Shown here in pieces: positions 32,884-45,082 of a stretch of DNA of 64,000 nucleotides. The stretch is taken from assembly GCA_023014485.1 (NCBI GenBank), contig JAJOZX010009038.1, positions 62,001 through 126,000 on the forward strand, in the 5' to 3' direction. Below the pieces are notes generated by a model that saw only the letters and a list, made by a program, of their open reading frames with translations, was not told where the DNA came from and did not search any database. Source of the stretch: Bathynomus jamesi. Taxonomy: Eukaryota > Arthropoda > Malacostraca > Isopoda > Cirolanidae. Position 1 is the stretch's first letter; each line of letters begins with the position of its first letter. The position numbers and the translations under genes were made by a program.

Positions 32884-33215
32884 TGACCCGAAGGCCTTTC
32901 ACAGTCTATAGAGGGGTGAGATATCAGTGTGGGAGTGGGCTTGGATCCATTTTTTAAACCATACTACGCACAGCTGTCCTATTGCTGAAGAGGGGCGTCA
33001 GATACCTCGGGAGGAAAGCGATTCAATCAGGTTTTAACTCGGAAGAAGACATGATGGGTGGAGCTAAACCTAAAGAAGCTATAAAAAAACACTTAAAGCG
33101 TACACGGGACGAAATCGTCAAAGATGCAAAGAGAAAAATGCGTGGTGGCGGAAAGAAGAGGGCAGTCCAGAAGAAGGGGTTACCAACACGTGGCGCTAAA
33201 CGTAAAAGGACATAA
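32883..33215 (+). pseudogene. Small basic virion protein, adenovirus pVI/pX-like character
   Basis: Starts at the TAATG overlap. The N-terminus contains a short YQCGSGLGSIF segment, interrupted by a frameshift in a T run near 32955. The remaining frame reads KRGVRYLGRKAIQSGFNSEE, then a Gly-rich, strongly basic end (MRGGGKKRAVQKKG). Glycine-rich membrane-interacting or core proteins of this size and position occur in Polintons and adintoviruses. Assignment is by composition and context. Confidence 0.55.
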
Positions 33216-33379
33216 AAAAGAAGTGTTCTAAGTGAATTAAACCTATGGTTGATCATTCTTTTATCTGATATAAGTTAAGGATATTGCTCTCACGAATCAT
33301 AGGCTGATTACTACTTGTCGAGAGAGGTAGCACTATTTCTGACTCGTCGTAGCACGCTTCATCCATCCCTATAGCTCAC

Positions 33380-33969
33380 AATGTTGTAAATAGGAGCTGT
33401 CCTTCTTTGATATGCCCCAACACAAGTTTCTATTGAGCACAGTGACTTTATTATAATTAATCCATTAAACACATTTAGTTCACCGAGTGCCCCTATAGAA
33501 TTCGTGATACCCAGCTCAGGCAGTTACTTTTTCGATCCAAGCTGCATGCACATGTACGCTAAACTACGTATAGCCCATTCTGATGGACGGAGTACGATGA
33601 TAATTATTCTGCATACCCTGAAACCAACTTTCTGCACTGCATATTCAGTCAGTGTGAGGTGTATTTAAACCAGGTCAACATTTGGCAGGAGCGGGTTATT
33701 ATCACTTACGAGCCTATCTGGAAAATGTCCTCAACTTTTCAATAGAAGCGAAGGATACCTTTTAAACTGCCGAGGGCTATTATCAGACTACAGACGAAAA
33801 TAATATAAAGGATAAATTTAAAAATTCTAAAAAGAAGATATACGAGTGTTTTGGACGTCTGCATACAGACTTCACGTTCCAGGAGAAACTGCTTATGAAT
33901 TGGGTGGATACGAAATTACAGCTCACCAGCACGAATCCTGAGATCTGCATAAATCTGGGGTCTGATCAA
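33380..33969 (+). pseudogene. Polinton major capsid protein, 5' part
   Basis: Double jelly-roll capsid protein. Recognisable pieces: PTQVSIEHSDFI, SAPIEFVIPSSGSYFFDPS and MYAKLRIAHSDGRS (33420-33590), then, after frameshifts, GYYHLRAYLENVLNFSIEAK and KLLMNWVDTKLQLTST just before the A2 insertion. The arrangement matches the N-terminal half of Polinton capsid proteins. Several frameshifts and stops. It continues at 37129. Confidence 0.75.
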
Positions 33970-36900
33970 TAGGGCGGAGTGAAAAACTCATTTTTCGAAT
34001 TTTCAAATTGGCTAGTGTGGGAAATGTGTGTGGAGTAGTGAGGAAATAAGCTGGTATAAATTTAAAATCATAACATTAATATCTTCAGGTGCCACAATGA
34101 CCTTCAATATTGAAAAAAATTGAAAAAAGCAGATTTTAACCAATAATTACAGAAGAGTCCACGATGCACAATAGACAAGAATTTATTCACACTTGTATAA
34201 AAATAGCTCAGTCAACCTTTAAAAAAGTTTCTATTCTCTAAAAACAGTTTTCTATAGTCAGCTCACTCAGCTGTCACGTGAGTAACTCGGTTCAGTGTAG
34301 CTGTCGCTCTCGTAGCAGGTGGGTGTTCTGTTGTTGGCGTTATTCAGATAGTCTAAACTATATTTCTTATATATTTTGCATTTCTGTATTGTGTTGCCCT
34401 AAGATTGCCATGTACTATTAACTGAAATTAACGTATAATTGATATTAGCTCCTTCTTTTTCAGATTTGTATACTTTCAAAATGTCTCGAGTTTGTGCAAA
34501 ATCAACCAGGGCCTCAACTGAATGCCCCATGTTTGGTATGGGGGAAGATTTGTGGCACAGGAATCTTCCTACATACGAAGGAGTTTTTAAATATTACTTG
34601 TTTGTAAGAAACGATTTGAAACAGAATACTAATAAAGATACTTCAATATCTCAAATATTAGAACAAGTTGTTGATAAATTGAAAACAATTTGGGAAAGTG
34701 CTTCCGTCCCAATTCTGTCAGACAGGCGAATTGAAACAATGTTCAGAAGCTACCACGAAAAGTATCGTGTCATTATGAAGCCATACCAAAGCAGAAAAAA
34801 TTCTGAAGCTTACAAAGCAAAGATTGATATGTTCAAAAAAGAAGCACACTCGAAACTTTTTGACATTGCAGCGTGCAAGTGCAAAGTACTAACACAATGT
34901 TCTTGTCCCAAAGAAAAAACGGTTCCAAAGGAAGAAGTGACGTTCTTCTTAGATCAAAGGAGTGAAAGAAAACTGTTTATTGATAGAGTAGATATTACAC
35001 TCTCAAAGAAAAAAGCATCTACGTTGATAAGAAAGCAAAAAGAAGCTGTGAGGCTCACCAAAGAATCTTCACAGGAGAAATTGCAGGATACAAATGTTGA
35101 ATTATCATCATCGACATCAAATAGTGAAAGTGAATCTGGCGAAATATCAGACGATACATTTCCAGAGCCAGTTAGCTCGAAGAGAAAGCTCGAACAACCT
35201 GAAGAACAATTATTCAAGAAAAGGAAAACTACAAATCTACCTTCAGTGGCTACTGCTTGTGACAGGACTGCAGTTTCAGATCGAGCTGCAGCATTCATTG
35301 TTAGTGCAGTATTGCAAGATATTGGAGAAGTTTCTATTGACAATACATCTGAAGTAGTGGATAGGAGTAAAATCAGAAGAGAAAGACAAAAGAAGAGATC
35401 AGAAATTATGGAAGATCAAAATCAGGTCCCAATCAGAGGAATCTATTTTGATGGTCGAAAAGATTCTACACTCTTCCAAGAAAAAAAGTCCAAAGTATAT
35501 CAGAAGAAGGTAACAGAAGAACATATCACTTTAGTGAGAGAACCTGGTTCAGATTATTTGGGCCATTATTCTGTGAATTCTGGATCAGCTGAAGAAATAT
35601 GTAAAGGAATGTTTGAGTTATTGGAAATAATGACATGAACCTGGAAAACTTTGTTGCCATTGGATGCGATGGTGCAGCAGTCAACACTGGAGAAAAGGGA
35701 GGCGTTATAAGGCTTATAGAATTGAAGCTGAAGAAGCCAGTTCAACATTTAGTGTGCCAGCTCCATGCCAATGAATTGCCATTACGCCATTTAGTTGCAA
35801 AGCTGGATGGAAAAACATCTGGCCCCCGCGGATTCACCGGTCCTATTGGCAGGGAATTAGAGAACTGTGAGAGTCTTTCTATTGTCGAGTTTGAAATGAT
35901 TGATGCTGAGGAACCAACTGTAGACTGTGAAGATCTTAGCACCGACCAAAAATATCTAATTGATATTCATCACGCCATAACAAAGGGATATTGCTCTCCA
36001 GATCTTGCTCATCGTAGTCCAGGCAAAATGGCACATTCACGATGGCTGACTACAGCAAATCGTTTGCTTCGTCTATACGTTTCAACTGTAAGTCCATCTG
36101 AGAACCTCATGAACATTGCTTCTTTTATAATGAAGGTCTACATCCCAATGTGGTTTTCTATTAAGCAAAGTACGTCTTTTCTCAATGGCTCAAAACATGT
36201 TTCCCAAACTATTGAACTAACAAGAACACTGAATGACGAAGTAAAGGATATTGTAAACCCTGTCATACAAAGAAATGCATTTTTTGCAAATCCAGAAAAT
36301 ATTCTAGCATCAATGATTCATGATGACCGCAGCGCCATAAGAGAATTAGCGTGGAGGCGAATAAAGAAAGCAAGGCAAACAAACAAGGAAAAAGTTGTGA
36401 GGCGTTTCACAGTACCTGTTATTCAATTTGAAGCTACTGATTATACTGATTTAATTAATTGGCAAAAATGCATTGTCACTGAACCACCTGTGACAAGACA
36501 CCTGACAGAAAATGAGATTGAAGAATTCATAGAAAACAAGAGTACCCCTCCATTCGAGAAATTCCCTTGTCATACACAAGTAGTAGAAAGAATGGTAAAA
36601 TTAGTGACTGAAGCATCATCAAAAGTATTTGGATTGAACGCGCGAGATGGCTTCATAAGATCAACACTTCAGTCACGTAAAAAAATGCCATCATTCGAAA
36701 GTAAAGCTGAATATAAAGTTTAAATAAAACGTTAATAGAAAAAAACATGCGCAAGGATGGGTGGTTGGGAGGGCATGGGTGGACCTCGACACGCAGCCAC
36801 CTCCTCGTGGTGAGTTCTGGATTATTTAGATCATTAGTCAAAAGAACATTGATCTAAATAAACTAAGAGCTGCGTAATTCAGTAACTATTTTGGTAATTG

Positions 36901-37128
36901 GAACACTTAATATATAATAACAAGTAAGTTTCAGTTATTGTACTAATGCAGAATATAAGAAAATCATTATATTTCACTTTTTTCGACGGCTTTGTGGCAC
37001 CTGAAGATATAATTTCGCAGAACTAATATTTATGCACAGTCATTATCTATAGCACCCACATATTTTCCGCTCTAGCCATATTTGAATTTCGAAAAAAGGT
37101 TTAAAAACCTCATTTTCGATCCGCCCTA
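33970..37128 (+). mobile_element. Transposon A, copy 2, inserted in the major capsid gene
   Basis: A 3159-bp element flanked by perfect CTGATCAA (33962-33969 and 37129-37136). Ends TAGGGCGGAGTGAAAAACTC and inverted TAGGGCGGATCGAAAATGAG. The subterminal TCTTCAGGTGCCAC motifs, 5'UTR intron signals and gene order are identical to A1; the two copies look nearly identical by eye. Confidence 0.93.
34481..36723 (+). pseudogene. Family A transposase-like protein, copy A2
   Basis: The start MSRVCAKSTRASTECPMFGM is in frame with the body here, including FKYYLFVRNDLKQNT that is broken in A1. All motifs seen in A1 are present, and the presumed first catalytic Asp is retained (YFDGRKDST). A small indel near 35617 shifts the frame just before NLENFVAIGCDGAAV, splitting the protein into ~385- and 362-codon parts. 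The last 55 residues (CHTQVVERMV onward to a terminal EYKV) match A1 and A3. It has the fewest lesions among the A copies after A1. Confidence 0.82.
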
Positions 37129-37807
37129 CTGATCAATAAGAGGGCGCAATTCCCGTTGTGATTAATATTATGGAAACATATCTGCGTGTACGGCGAGTGA
37201 AATTAAGTTCGCCGAAATATGTAGAAATTGAAGAAAATTTACTACACGCAACAGTAAAATACCCAATTAACAGAGTACAGATTAAACTATACACGGTGCC
37301 CGCAGGGTTAGCCTCGAAGCAGCTAGAAAACATGGCCCTGGGAGTTCTACCTAAAAGGTTATTAATTGGAATGCAGGATCACGTTTCGACGAATATAAAA
37401 TCTAAAAAGAACGCCTCTAAATTCGAGAATTTCGGCCTTAAAAATATAACTCTATATGTCAATGGCGTTGCGTTGGGTGGGACACTGGAAATGGACTACT
37501 CATCAGACGCTGTGTTTCCGCTTTACGCGAGAGCTTATATTAATCTGCCCCATATTGCAGGTGCTTGTGACGAGCTCGGGATTGGGGTAGCGCAGAAAGA
37601 ATTCGTCGATCAATTTAACCTTTACCCAGTTTGATATCACACCAGACTTATCTGCTAGTGTAAATACACACTTAAGTCCACAACAAAGTGGGAACATCTC
37701 AGTCAGATTGGAATTCGCCAGCCCGATAGACGCGCCTATTAATGTACCTCGAATCACAAGCTCTAATAGAAATTGACCGCTTCAGGAACGTAGTCACTGA
37801 CTTTTAA
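37129..37807 (+). pseudogene. Polinton major capsid protein, 3' part
   Basis: After A2 the frame resumes (37158-37634) with ETYLRVRRVKLSSPKYVEIE, KNITLYVNGVALGG and PLYARAYINLPHIAG. A shift near 37635 leads to FDITPDLSASVNTHLSPQQS and GNISVRLEFASPI, and a further shift to IEIDRFRNVVTDF before the stop at 37805. These are the conserved C-terminal strands of Polinton double jelly-roll capsid proteins. Confidence 0.82.
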
Positions 37808-37808
37808 A

Positions 37809-38205
37809 ATGGACGCGATTACACTCCAGAGAGTAATTAATGAAAAGTGACCGAATCACACGCTCCAAATTTATCGATGTTTTTGTGAAGAATGAAACAT
37901 TGAAATTACCAACTACGAGAAAATACGGGGTAATTATTGTCAATATGGACATTGTGTCTTGTTCTTAACCACAAAAAACTTACATTAGTTCCCCGACGAC
38001 TTGGCAATCGTTGGACCCGATGTGAGCCAATACTTCGACCTCCTTATTCAGGTCACTGGGATGGCTGCGCTGTAAAACCTCCAAATCGCCGTCGACTATT
38101 TGTGTATTTTCAAAACTGTCACGAAAGTAGCTATAACACGATCGAGTTCCGCATCGGGCCTATATGGAGAAAGGATACGGTTGTAGACAGAAAATTATTT
38201 TGACA
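37809..38205 (+). pseudogene. Possible Polinton protease remnant
   Basis: Directly after the capsid gene, an ATG opens DAITLQRVINEK; in a shifted frame ITRSKFIDVFVKNETLKLPT and YGVIIVNMD follow, resembling the N-terminus of adenain-type Polinton proteases (short helix, then F-x-x-V-F-x-x-D/N-x-L-P and Y-x-x-I-V-N-x-D). The catalytic His/Cys region was not found. The rest (to about 38205) is unassigned. Confidence 0.4.
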
Positions 38206-38338
38206 GCTCATACATTTTTCTAATAATGATCATATTGGGTGACTAAGCACCGTCACTGGGTATCGAGCACCCGTCAGATATTAAACGATTCATCCACATT
38301 GAATCTATTTTAATTAAAATCCATTTGTTCCATATATA
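38206..38338. other. Unassigned spacer, possibly the Polinton end
   Basis: No feature recognised. In the ancestral order this lies beyond the last capsid-side gene, where a Polinton terminal repeat would be expected, but no inverted partner was found near 47.6-48.7 kb. Confidence 0.25.
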
Positions 38339-38729
38339 CAGGGTGGTGCAAAAGTCTGGACCCATAGGCGGTTTATATGGAAAAAAAGTGTGGCCTGCAG
38401 GAAGTTTATTATGAAATGAAATTTAATTAACCATACACCAGTGACTAAATTATGTTAAATTTAACGTTCTACGTAGTTCAGAACTTACAATAAGTGTTCG
38501 AATTGATGTCCATCTTCTTCCAAACACTTTTCTACTCGTTTGACACAAGACCTTTGCACATTTGTAAGCATAGTAATATTCGTTCTTATGGCTTCAATTT
38601 CTGTTGTGATGTTATCCTTTAGCGCCTGTATTGTTGTTGGTTTGTTAACGTAAACCACTGATTATAAAAATCGAAAGATATTTTTTATATAGTAAATTGC
38701 CTATGGGTCCAGACTTTTGCACCACCCTG
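38339..38729 (-). mobile_element. Tc1/mariner-type deletion derivative (element E)
   Basis: A 391-bp element flanked by TA (38337-38338 and 38730-38731) with near-perfect inverted ends CAGGGTGGTGCAAAAGTCTG. The interior (about 38480-38660, minus strand) still reads like the C-terminus of a Tc1/mariner transposase (ALKDNITTEIEAI, then RVEKCLEEDGHQFEHLL), so it is an internally deleted copy that keeps only the tail of the gene. Confidence 0.85.
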
Positions 38730-38738
38730 TATATATAT

Positions 38739-38902
38739 TAGTGGTGGACTGGATGTCCGTTTTTCAACATCTGCGGATGCGGATTTTTAATTTCAGTATC
38801 CGCGGATGCGGATGCAGATATTTAGTTAATCTATCAATATAATATAGAATTATGAATATATGACATAATTTTTCAAATTTCGTGATATTACTATTATGGC
38901 AG
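38739..38902. mobile_element. Element D, right part (now inverted)
   Basis: Begins TAGTGGTGGACTGGATGTCC and continues through CGGATGCGGAT-type repeats to TATGGCAG next to C2. It is the other terminus of the element whose left part is at 17567-17928. The two halves rejoin if the segment 20938-38902 is flipped. Confidence 0.75.
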
Positions 38903-39339
38903 TAGGGTGTGTCAATTTGGGAGGTGAAAATTAATTTTTGCCAATTCCTTCACTGAGGGGTTTTAAAAATATGTTTTTGGATGTGAAGAATTCAAATCTG
39001 CTATTATTTTTGTGATTGCTCAACACTTAGCTTGGTAAATCTACGTTTGATTAAAAAGCACATAAATTGCTCTCGGAAAACAACATTTATTAATTTTAGC
39101 TTCTCAAAATGTCAGGTAATGCTATAAAAATTTTAGTCTCTCTGCATAAAACATATCCTAGTAATCATAAAACATATCTTTGTAATCATAAAATAACATT
39201 AGAAAGTAATGACATCAGTAAAAAAAAATATTTAAACAAAAAGTTTCATCAAGTTTTGCTTTGATTCGTTCTTGGACATCAGCCGCCGACTTGCTTCTTG
39301 GCCTCTGATATAGCCCTCATGTTTCTCATGTGTATACAC

Positions 39340-42300
39340 TAGGGTGGAGCGAAAAATACCTTTTTTCTAGTATGAAGTTCTAATAGTAATTAAAAGTTGC
39401 ATTTAGTGGACGAAATATGCCTGCCAAAATATGAGTTCATTTGTTTAAAATTTTCAGCTGCCACCAGGGGGCTAAAGTTAACACAATTTTGTGTAAAAAG
39501 GAAAAAAATACTTCTATTTTAGGTTTGTCAAACTATTATAAAATTTTATCTTAGAATTATCTAATAGTTTGATTAAGATTCTTAAATGATAGGAATTCGT
39601 TTTGTAAAAATGCTTTTCATATGCTTAATATCTTCAGCTGCCACAAGAGAGCTGAAGTTAATACAATTTAGAGTAACTGAGTCATGTTGAGACTACACTG
39701 AATGTTGTGGGGGAGGGTTTGGGGAGGGTTGTGGGGGAGGGTTTTGGTGTGAAGGAATTTCTTTCTGAGTCATTAGGACAGTGTGTTAACACTTGTCTTC
39801 TTAGGTAGTAGGCCTAGTCGCTCAGTTGATCGGAGAGTTTTTTAATATGATCGGAATATTATAAAACTTTATTTTAAAGTGATTTATATAGAGATAATAT
39901 TGATTTTATTATAAAATGCTTGTTATAATGTATTATATAATTTTAGTTTATTTATATAATATATTATATAACTTATAAAATATATTATATATATTTTATA
40001 TAATGTTTTGATGTTACAGGATATTTTGTGATTGTGAATTTTTCTTAAAAATATATGGCATCAAATACTAAATATAAACATTTCACTAGAGAACATATGA
40101 AGTGTGCCATATTGAAGTACCTTGTGAGATGATATGCAACTACCAACTTATAACTGCATTATGAAAGATTACCCTGTTCACAAAACATTTAGTGAAGGAG
40201 CAGATGAATAACAAGGAGCCTTCATTTTCTGAAATAGCAGAGGCAGTTTCCAAAAAGGTAGAAGGAAGAAGGCCTCTTGCCAATAGTTTCACATACACGC
40301 GTTTTACAGAGATGCGAGTGTACCATGATAAATACAGGTCCTTATTAAAGCCATACAAGTCACGCAAGGATCAGCCTAAGTACAAAAATCAGCTTGAAGA
40401 ATTTGAAAACTCTTCAAAATGCACTTTGTTTGACATCTGCACCTGCAAATGCAAGGAGTTTAGGAGATGCTCATGTGAAAAGAGTAAAAAGTCCCTCCAA
40501 AAGAGCAGATTTTTTAAATGACCAACGAACACGCAGCATAGTGGTGATAGGAAGCATTGACATAGCACACACAAGACGATTACAAGCAGAGAACATCGAA
40601 AGGAAATGGAAAAAGCACGTCTGAATCCTCACAAACAACTAGTGCTGCTATAACCAATACGTCCAACTTACAATCGAAACAAGACAAGTGAACTTCAACA
40701 ACTAGAAGAGATATCTGGAGATAATGAGGAAGATACAACCTCGACTCAATATGTAATATCAGAACAACAGATGCGTGAGCCACTGCCTTCATTAGCAATT
40801 ACTTGTGATAGATTTAAAATGTCGGACAGAGCTGGGGCTGCTATTGCTTCTGCAGTATTGGCAGATCTTAAAATTGTTACTCCCGAAGACAAAGGGAATA
40901 TTATATACAGAAGTAAGCTAAGACGTGAAAGACAAAAACAGAGAAAGGAACTACAACAGATAGGAGAGCCAAAAACCATGCGGGGATTATACTTTGATGG
41001 CAGAAAGGATAAAACAATGATTCAAGTCCAGGAGAGTGATGGCTCTAACCACCAAAGAACCAAACGCGAAGAGCATATCAGCATAATATCTGAACCACAC
41101 TCTCTGTACTTTGCACATGTGACACCTTCCAGTGGCAAAGCTAAATACATTTGCACAGCGCTAGAGAATTGCTTGAAAGAAAGGAATGTTGATATAGGGA
41201 ACATCGTTGCAGTTGGCTGTGATTCGACAGTGGTTAACACTGGTAGTATTGGAGGCACAATAAGATTACTGGAAGAAGCCTTTAATAAGCCATTGCAGTG
41301 GCTGATATGCCTTTTACACCTTAATGAACTTCCATCGCGCCATCTGTTTCAACACTTGGATGGTACCACTACTGGACCAAGAGCATTTTCAGGAGAAATT
41401 GGCCGAGCACTTTCAGACTGTGAAAAGCTTCCCATAGTTAACTTCAAACCCATTGAAATTCAAGAGGACATGTGTGAAGTTGATGTAGATGACATATGTA
41501 CTGACCAGAAATACCTTCTTGAAATTCACAAGGCTATATCAAGTGGAACATTCTCAAAGAGTCTTAGTCATAAGAGTCCAGGCAATATATCACATTCAAG
41601 GTGGCTCACCACAGCAAACAGGACTCTGCGGTTATATGCAAGCACAGAGAATCGTTCAGGCAATTTACAAGAATTAGCTATTTTCATTGTTAGGGTATAC
41701 GCACCAATGTGGTTTCAGATAAAGCGTAAACCATTATGCCAATATGGTGCTCAACATATGTGGCATATGATTGCAAGAAGCGGTATCTCCGTGAAGAGCT
41801 TAGGAGAGTACATGACTCAGTCATTCAGCGAAATGCATATTACGCAAATCAAGAAAACATTCTCATTGCAATGATAGCTGATGAAAGGGAGCATGTGCGT
41901 CAGTTGGATTTAGGCGTATCATAAAAGCAAGGGCATGCATTCAAGAAACAGATGTTATCAGGTATTTTAAGGTGCCAGAAATAAATTTTTATGCCAAAGA
42001 CTATACAGATCTCATTTTGTGGCAAGATTTTCAGATAGCAGAACCACCGATAACCAAAGGAGTTTCTCTTGATGATATTGAATCATGCATCAAACATGGT
42101 ACTACTTTTCATTCAGAATTATTTCAGTTTCCATGTCATACACAAGCCGTAGAGAGATGCGTCAAGCTCGTTACAGACGCTGCTGGATCAGTCTGCGGAC
42201 CTACAAACAGAGACGGTTGGATTCGTGCAACATTAGAATCAAGGAAAAAACAGCCAAAATTTGACACAAAAGCAAATTACTAAATAGTCTTCAGCAAGAA

Positions 42301-42797
42301 CCCTTTCTAGAGGGAGATTGGTTGGGGAAAGGGTGGTAACTCTGCTAAGGCACGAAATAACGTTTCTTAACTGTCTCAAGCCAGTATAAAGGAGGAGAGA
42401 CATCCTAATTTATTACTGTTCCCTTTTTCAAGTAAATACAGAATCATACTTAATTGTCATTTTTAAGTTAACTTCAGCCCTCTTGTGGCAGCTGAAGATA
42501 TTAAGCATATGAAAAGGCATTTTTACAAAACGAATTCTTATCATTTAAGAATCTTAATCAAACTATTAGATAATTCTAAGATAAAATTTTATAATAGTTT
42601 GATAAACCTAAAATAGAAGCATTTTTTTCCTTTTACTTTTTACACCAAAATTGTGTTAACTTTAGCCCCCTGGTGGCAGCTGAAAATATTAAACAAATGA
42701 ACTCATATTTTGGCACGTATATATCGTCCCCTAAATGCAACTTTTTATTACTATTAGAACTTCATACTAGAAAAAAGGTATTTTTCGCTCCACCCTA
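39340..42797 (+). mobile_element. Transposon B, copy 2, nested in C2
   Basis: A 3458-bp element flanked by perfect GTATACAC (39332-39339 and 42798-42805). Ends TAGGGTGGAGCGAAAAATAC and inverted complement, with the same paired subterminal TCTTCAGCTGCCAC-like motifs as B1. It inserted in the C-terminal coding part of C2's gene, so it postdates that C copy. Confidence 0.93.
40055..42283 (+). pseudogene. Family B transposase-like protein, copy B2
   Basis: Same protein as B1, with the ATG at 40055 followed by KYKHFTREHMKCA, but frameshifts near 40110, 40170, 40280, 40490 and 40660 shred the N-terminal third. The central part (40771-41874, 367 codons) is open and retains GLYFDGRKDKTM, AVGCDSTVVNTGSIGG, CLLHLNELPSRHL and HSRWLTTANRTLRLYAS. 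Further shifts near 41790-41970 precede the C-terminal CHTQAVERCVKLV part (41972-42283). It has a sense codon at the position of B1's internal stop. Confidence 0.78.
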
Positions 42798-45082
42798 GTA
42801 TACACCCTGCCTGCTGCCTCTGTGACTTGCTTCACACACCTCTCTATTGACTGAGCATGACAGGGCCACTGTGGAACTTGCATAGGCTTGTCAAAGAACT
42901 TCTTTACTTCCGCTGTAGTCAGTTTACATGTCGAAGGAGGTTCAAATACCCCGTCAGACCAGTCTGTCAGCTCCAACACGGAAGAAGCACTGGGGTTGAT
43001 GGAAGGTGTCTTCCTGGGACGTACAGAAAGATCTCCAAGTGTGTCATCATCTCCACCCCTCATGTCAACAATCTTTTGGACACCAGCTCTCCTCTCCTCA
43101 CTGTCATCTGAGCGCAAGAGTGTCTGGATTATCATTTCGCTGAATGCATACCATGCTGAGCGCTTGATGGTTGGCAAAACATCATCCACTACAGCCTTCT
43201 TTTGCAGCCTAACTAGCCGCAGCTGAAACAAGATGTGGCGTGGGCCTTCCACCCAAGAGTGTTTTACTTTGATGTTGAACCAACAGGGGTAGTACACACC
43301 AACAATGTATTCCACTATCAGTCTTAAGTTGTTGAGGGTTTTGCCTTTAAGGCCATGTTTTGAAACCCATATGCGACAAAGCCTGTTTGCTGTTGTCAAC
43401 CACCTTGAATGGCTCACTGGACCAATTTCAAGAAGGGCCAGATCTGTGGGAAGTTCTCCTGTCCTTATGGCCTGTGTGATCCTATACCCGTACGCTTGAT
43501 CAGTAGAGAGATCCTTTACGACATAGTCACTCAGTGAAGTAAGAGGCTCTCCAATTGAGAGTTTGGTGAATGAAGGATCAATTTCAAGTTCGGTTGCAGT
43601 GTCTAGCATCTTGCCATTGTTACCTGTCCACTTGTTGTTAGACAAGGTCTTCCCATCCAGTGCTGTGATCAAGTGTCGCAGGGGTAACTCGTTAGTGTGG
43701 AGGGCACAAACCAACCAGATCAGCTTACGGCAAAGCTTGACCTCTACCCAATGCATGGAACCACCCTCCCAGCCAGTGTTAACATTTGTAGAATCACCTC
43801 CAATGGCCTGCAGGCTTTTATCAATGCCCTTCTTCTTCATGAAATCTACAAGATTATCAGCAATAACTTCAGCAGGTTTTTTTCTCGTTGAGCCTTTCTC
43901 AGGAGTGAAGTGGTAGAGATATCTTCCACCTGGCTCACTGCACACAGAATAATGCTCTTCTTTGATGATGCTGGGGAACTGACGATCTGAATTGTCTGCT
44001 TTCAGCATAACTTTAGTTGTATCTTGACGGCCGTCAAAGAAGATGCAGTCAATTTCACCCTTCTTACAAAGATCATCAAATTCCTGATCCAGGGATCTCA
44101 TAACTTTTTCTTGGGCCCTCTTGACTTTATTGTGATCAACTACAAGTCTCTTGTCTTCTTCAGTGATCAAGCCAGCATCCATAAAGGCAGCAGTGGTGAT
44201 GGCAGCTGTGGCACGCAGGCCAACACCATATCTGATGCTATGCATAGCAACATTAGGTATTTCTAATGTGTTGTACTCTGGCTTTTTATTGGAAGTTGAA
44301 GACGTGCTTGGTATTTCTAATGTCACTTCATAACTTCCATCCTTTCCATCTTGAGCATCAGCTATTTGTTCTTCATTTTCATCATCAGAGAAAATTATTT
44401 CATTTGATGGCATTGAAACATCCTGCTTACTTGTCTGCTTATATTCAGCAAGCCTTCTTCTTTCGTCTTCTTGCCTCTTCTGCTTTTTGACTTGTCTGTT
44501 GTGCTCAGGTTGATCTGGCAAGCCAATCTGATGTGGTCCAATAGAACCAGACTTGTCTCTCTGACCTTTAATGAAAGCAAGTTCCTTCACAGGGATCTTC
44601 ATCTCCCTAGGGCATGTACAGTTAATGTGAGTTTCGTTTTTGCAACCAGCATCTGCAAGGCAGCCAAATTCAGAGCAGAGAACAATTTTACACTTGCAAC
44701 TGAGGATGTCAAAAAGCTTGTCAAGTTTTGCAATGAAAGCCTCTTTGACATGTAGCTTTCCTCTCCCAAGAAATATGTTTTTGGCCTGCTCCCAGCTCTC
44801 TTGGATCTTGTTTAAGCTTGTGACTCGTGAATTTACAACGGGGGCTACAAAAGAACTGTTTGCTCGTTCCCACTTTTCAAGCACTTTAGGGTAAATGTCC
44901 TTTGCAAGACTGGCTGCTGGGTAGTTTCTCACATCCTCACCACTTTGTTCTCTTAGCAGTAGCCCATATTTCAGAACGTCTCGCAGAGTTGGGAGTTCAG
45001 AGGGCAACAACTCTCTACCAGTTCCAATTAGGTTGCTCATATGTGTGAATGTCCCCAGTCTTGTCCTCCTTTTAGAAGCCAT
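42798..45082 (-). pseudogene. Family C transposase-like protein, copy C2, truncated by B2
   Basis: The ATG at 45082 opens a frame of ~760 codons without internal stops, the longest coding stretch in the window. It has the full N-terminus (MASKRRTRLGTFTHMSNLIG), Cys block, FFDGRQDTTK, GGDSTNVNTGWEGG, CALHTNELPLRHL, HSRWLTTANRLCRIWVS and, intact here, the EPPSTCKLTTAEVKKFFDK segment deleted in C1. B2 cuts the gene just after the AAGRVYT codons; the last ~30 codons lie on the far side of B2 (39235-39331). It was therefore probably coding-competent until B2 inserted. Confidence 0.82.

Larger units (their letters stand above)
20938..38902. other. Segment inverted relative to its flanks
   Basis: The DNA between the two oppositely oriented C copies is inverted. 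Left boundary: GTGGGATA (20938-20945) is the complement of TATCCCAC (45407-45414) beyond C2. Right boundary: TATGGCAG (38895-38902) is the complement of CTGCCATA (17921-17928) before C1. The polB reading frame and element D are each split at these two boundaries and become continuous if the segment is flipped. Confidence 0.9.

Noticed and set aside
22838..37128. The long ORFs of A and B as Polinton genes
   Set aside because: Perfect or near-perfect 8-bp duplications and terminal repeats delimit them, they interrupt Polinton reading frames, and the same elements occur nested in another transposon and outside the Polinton genes.
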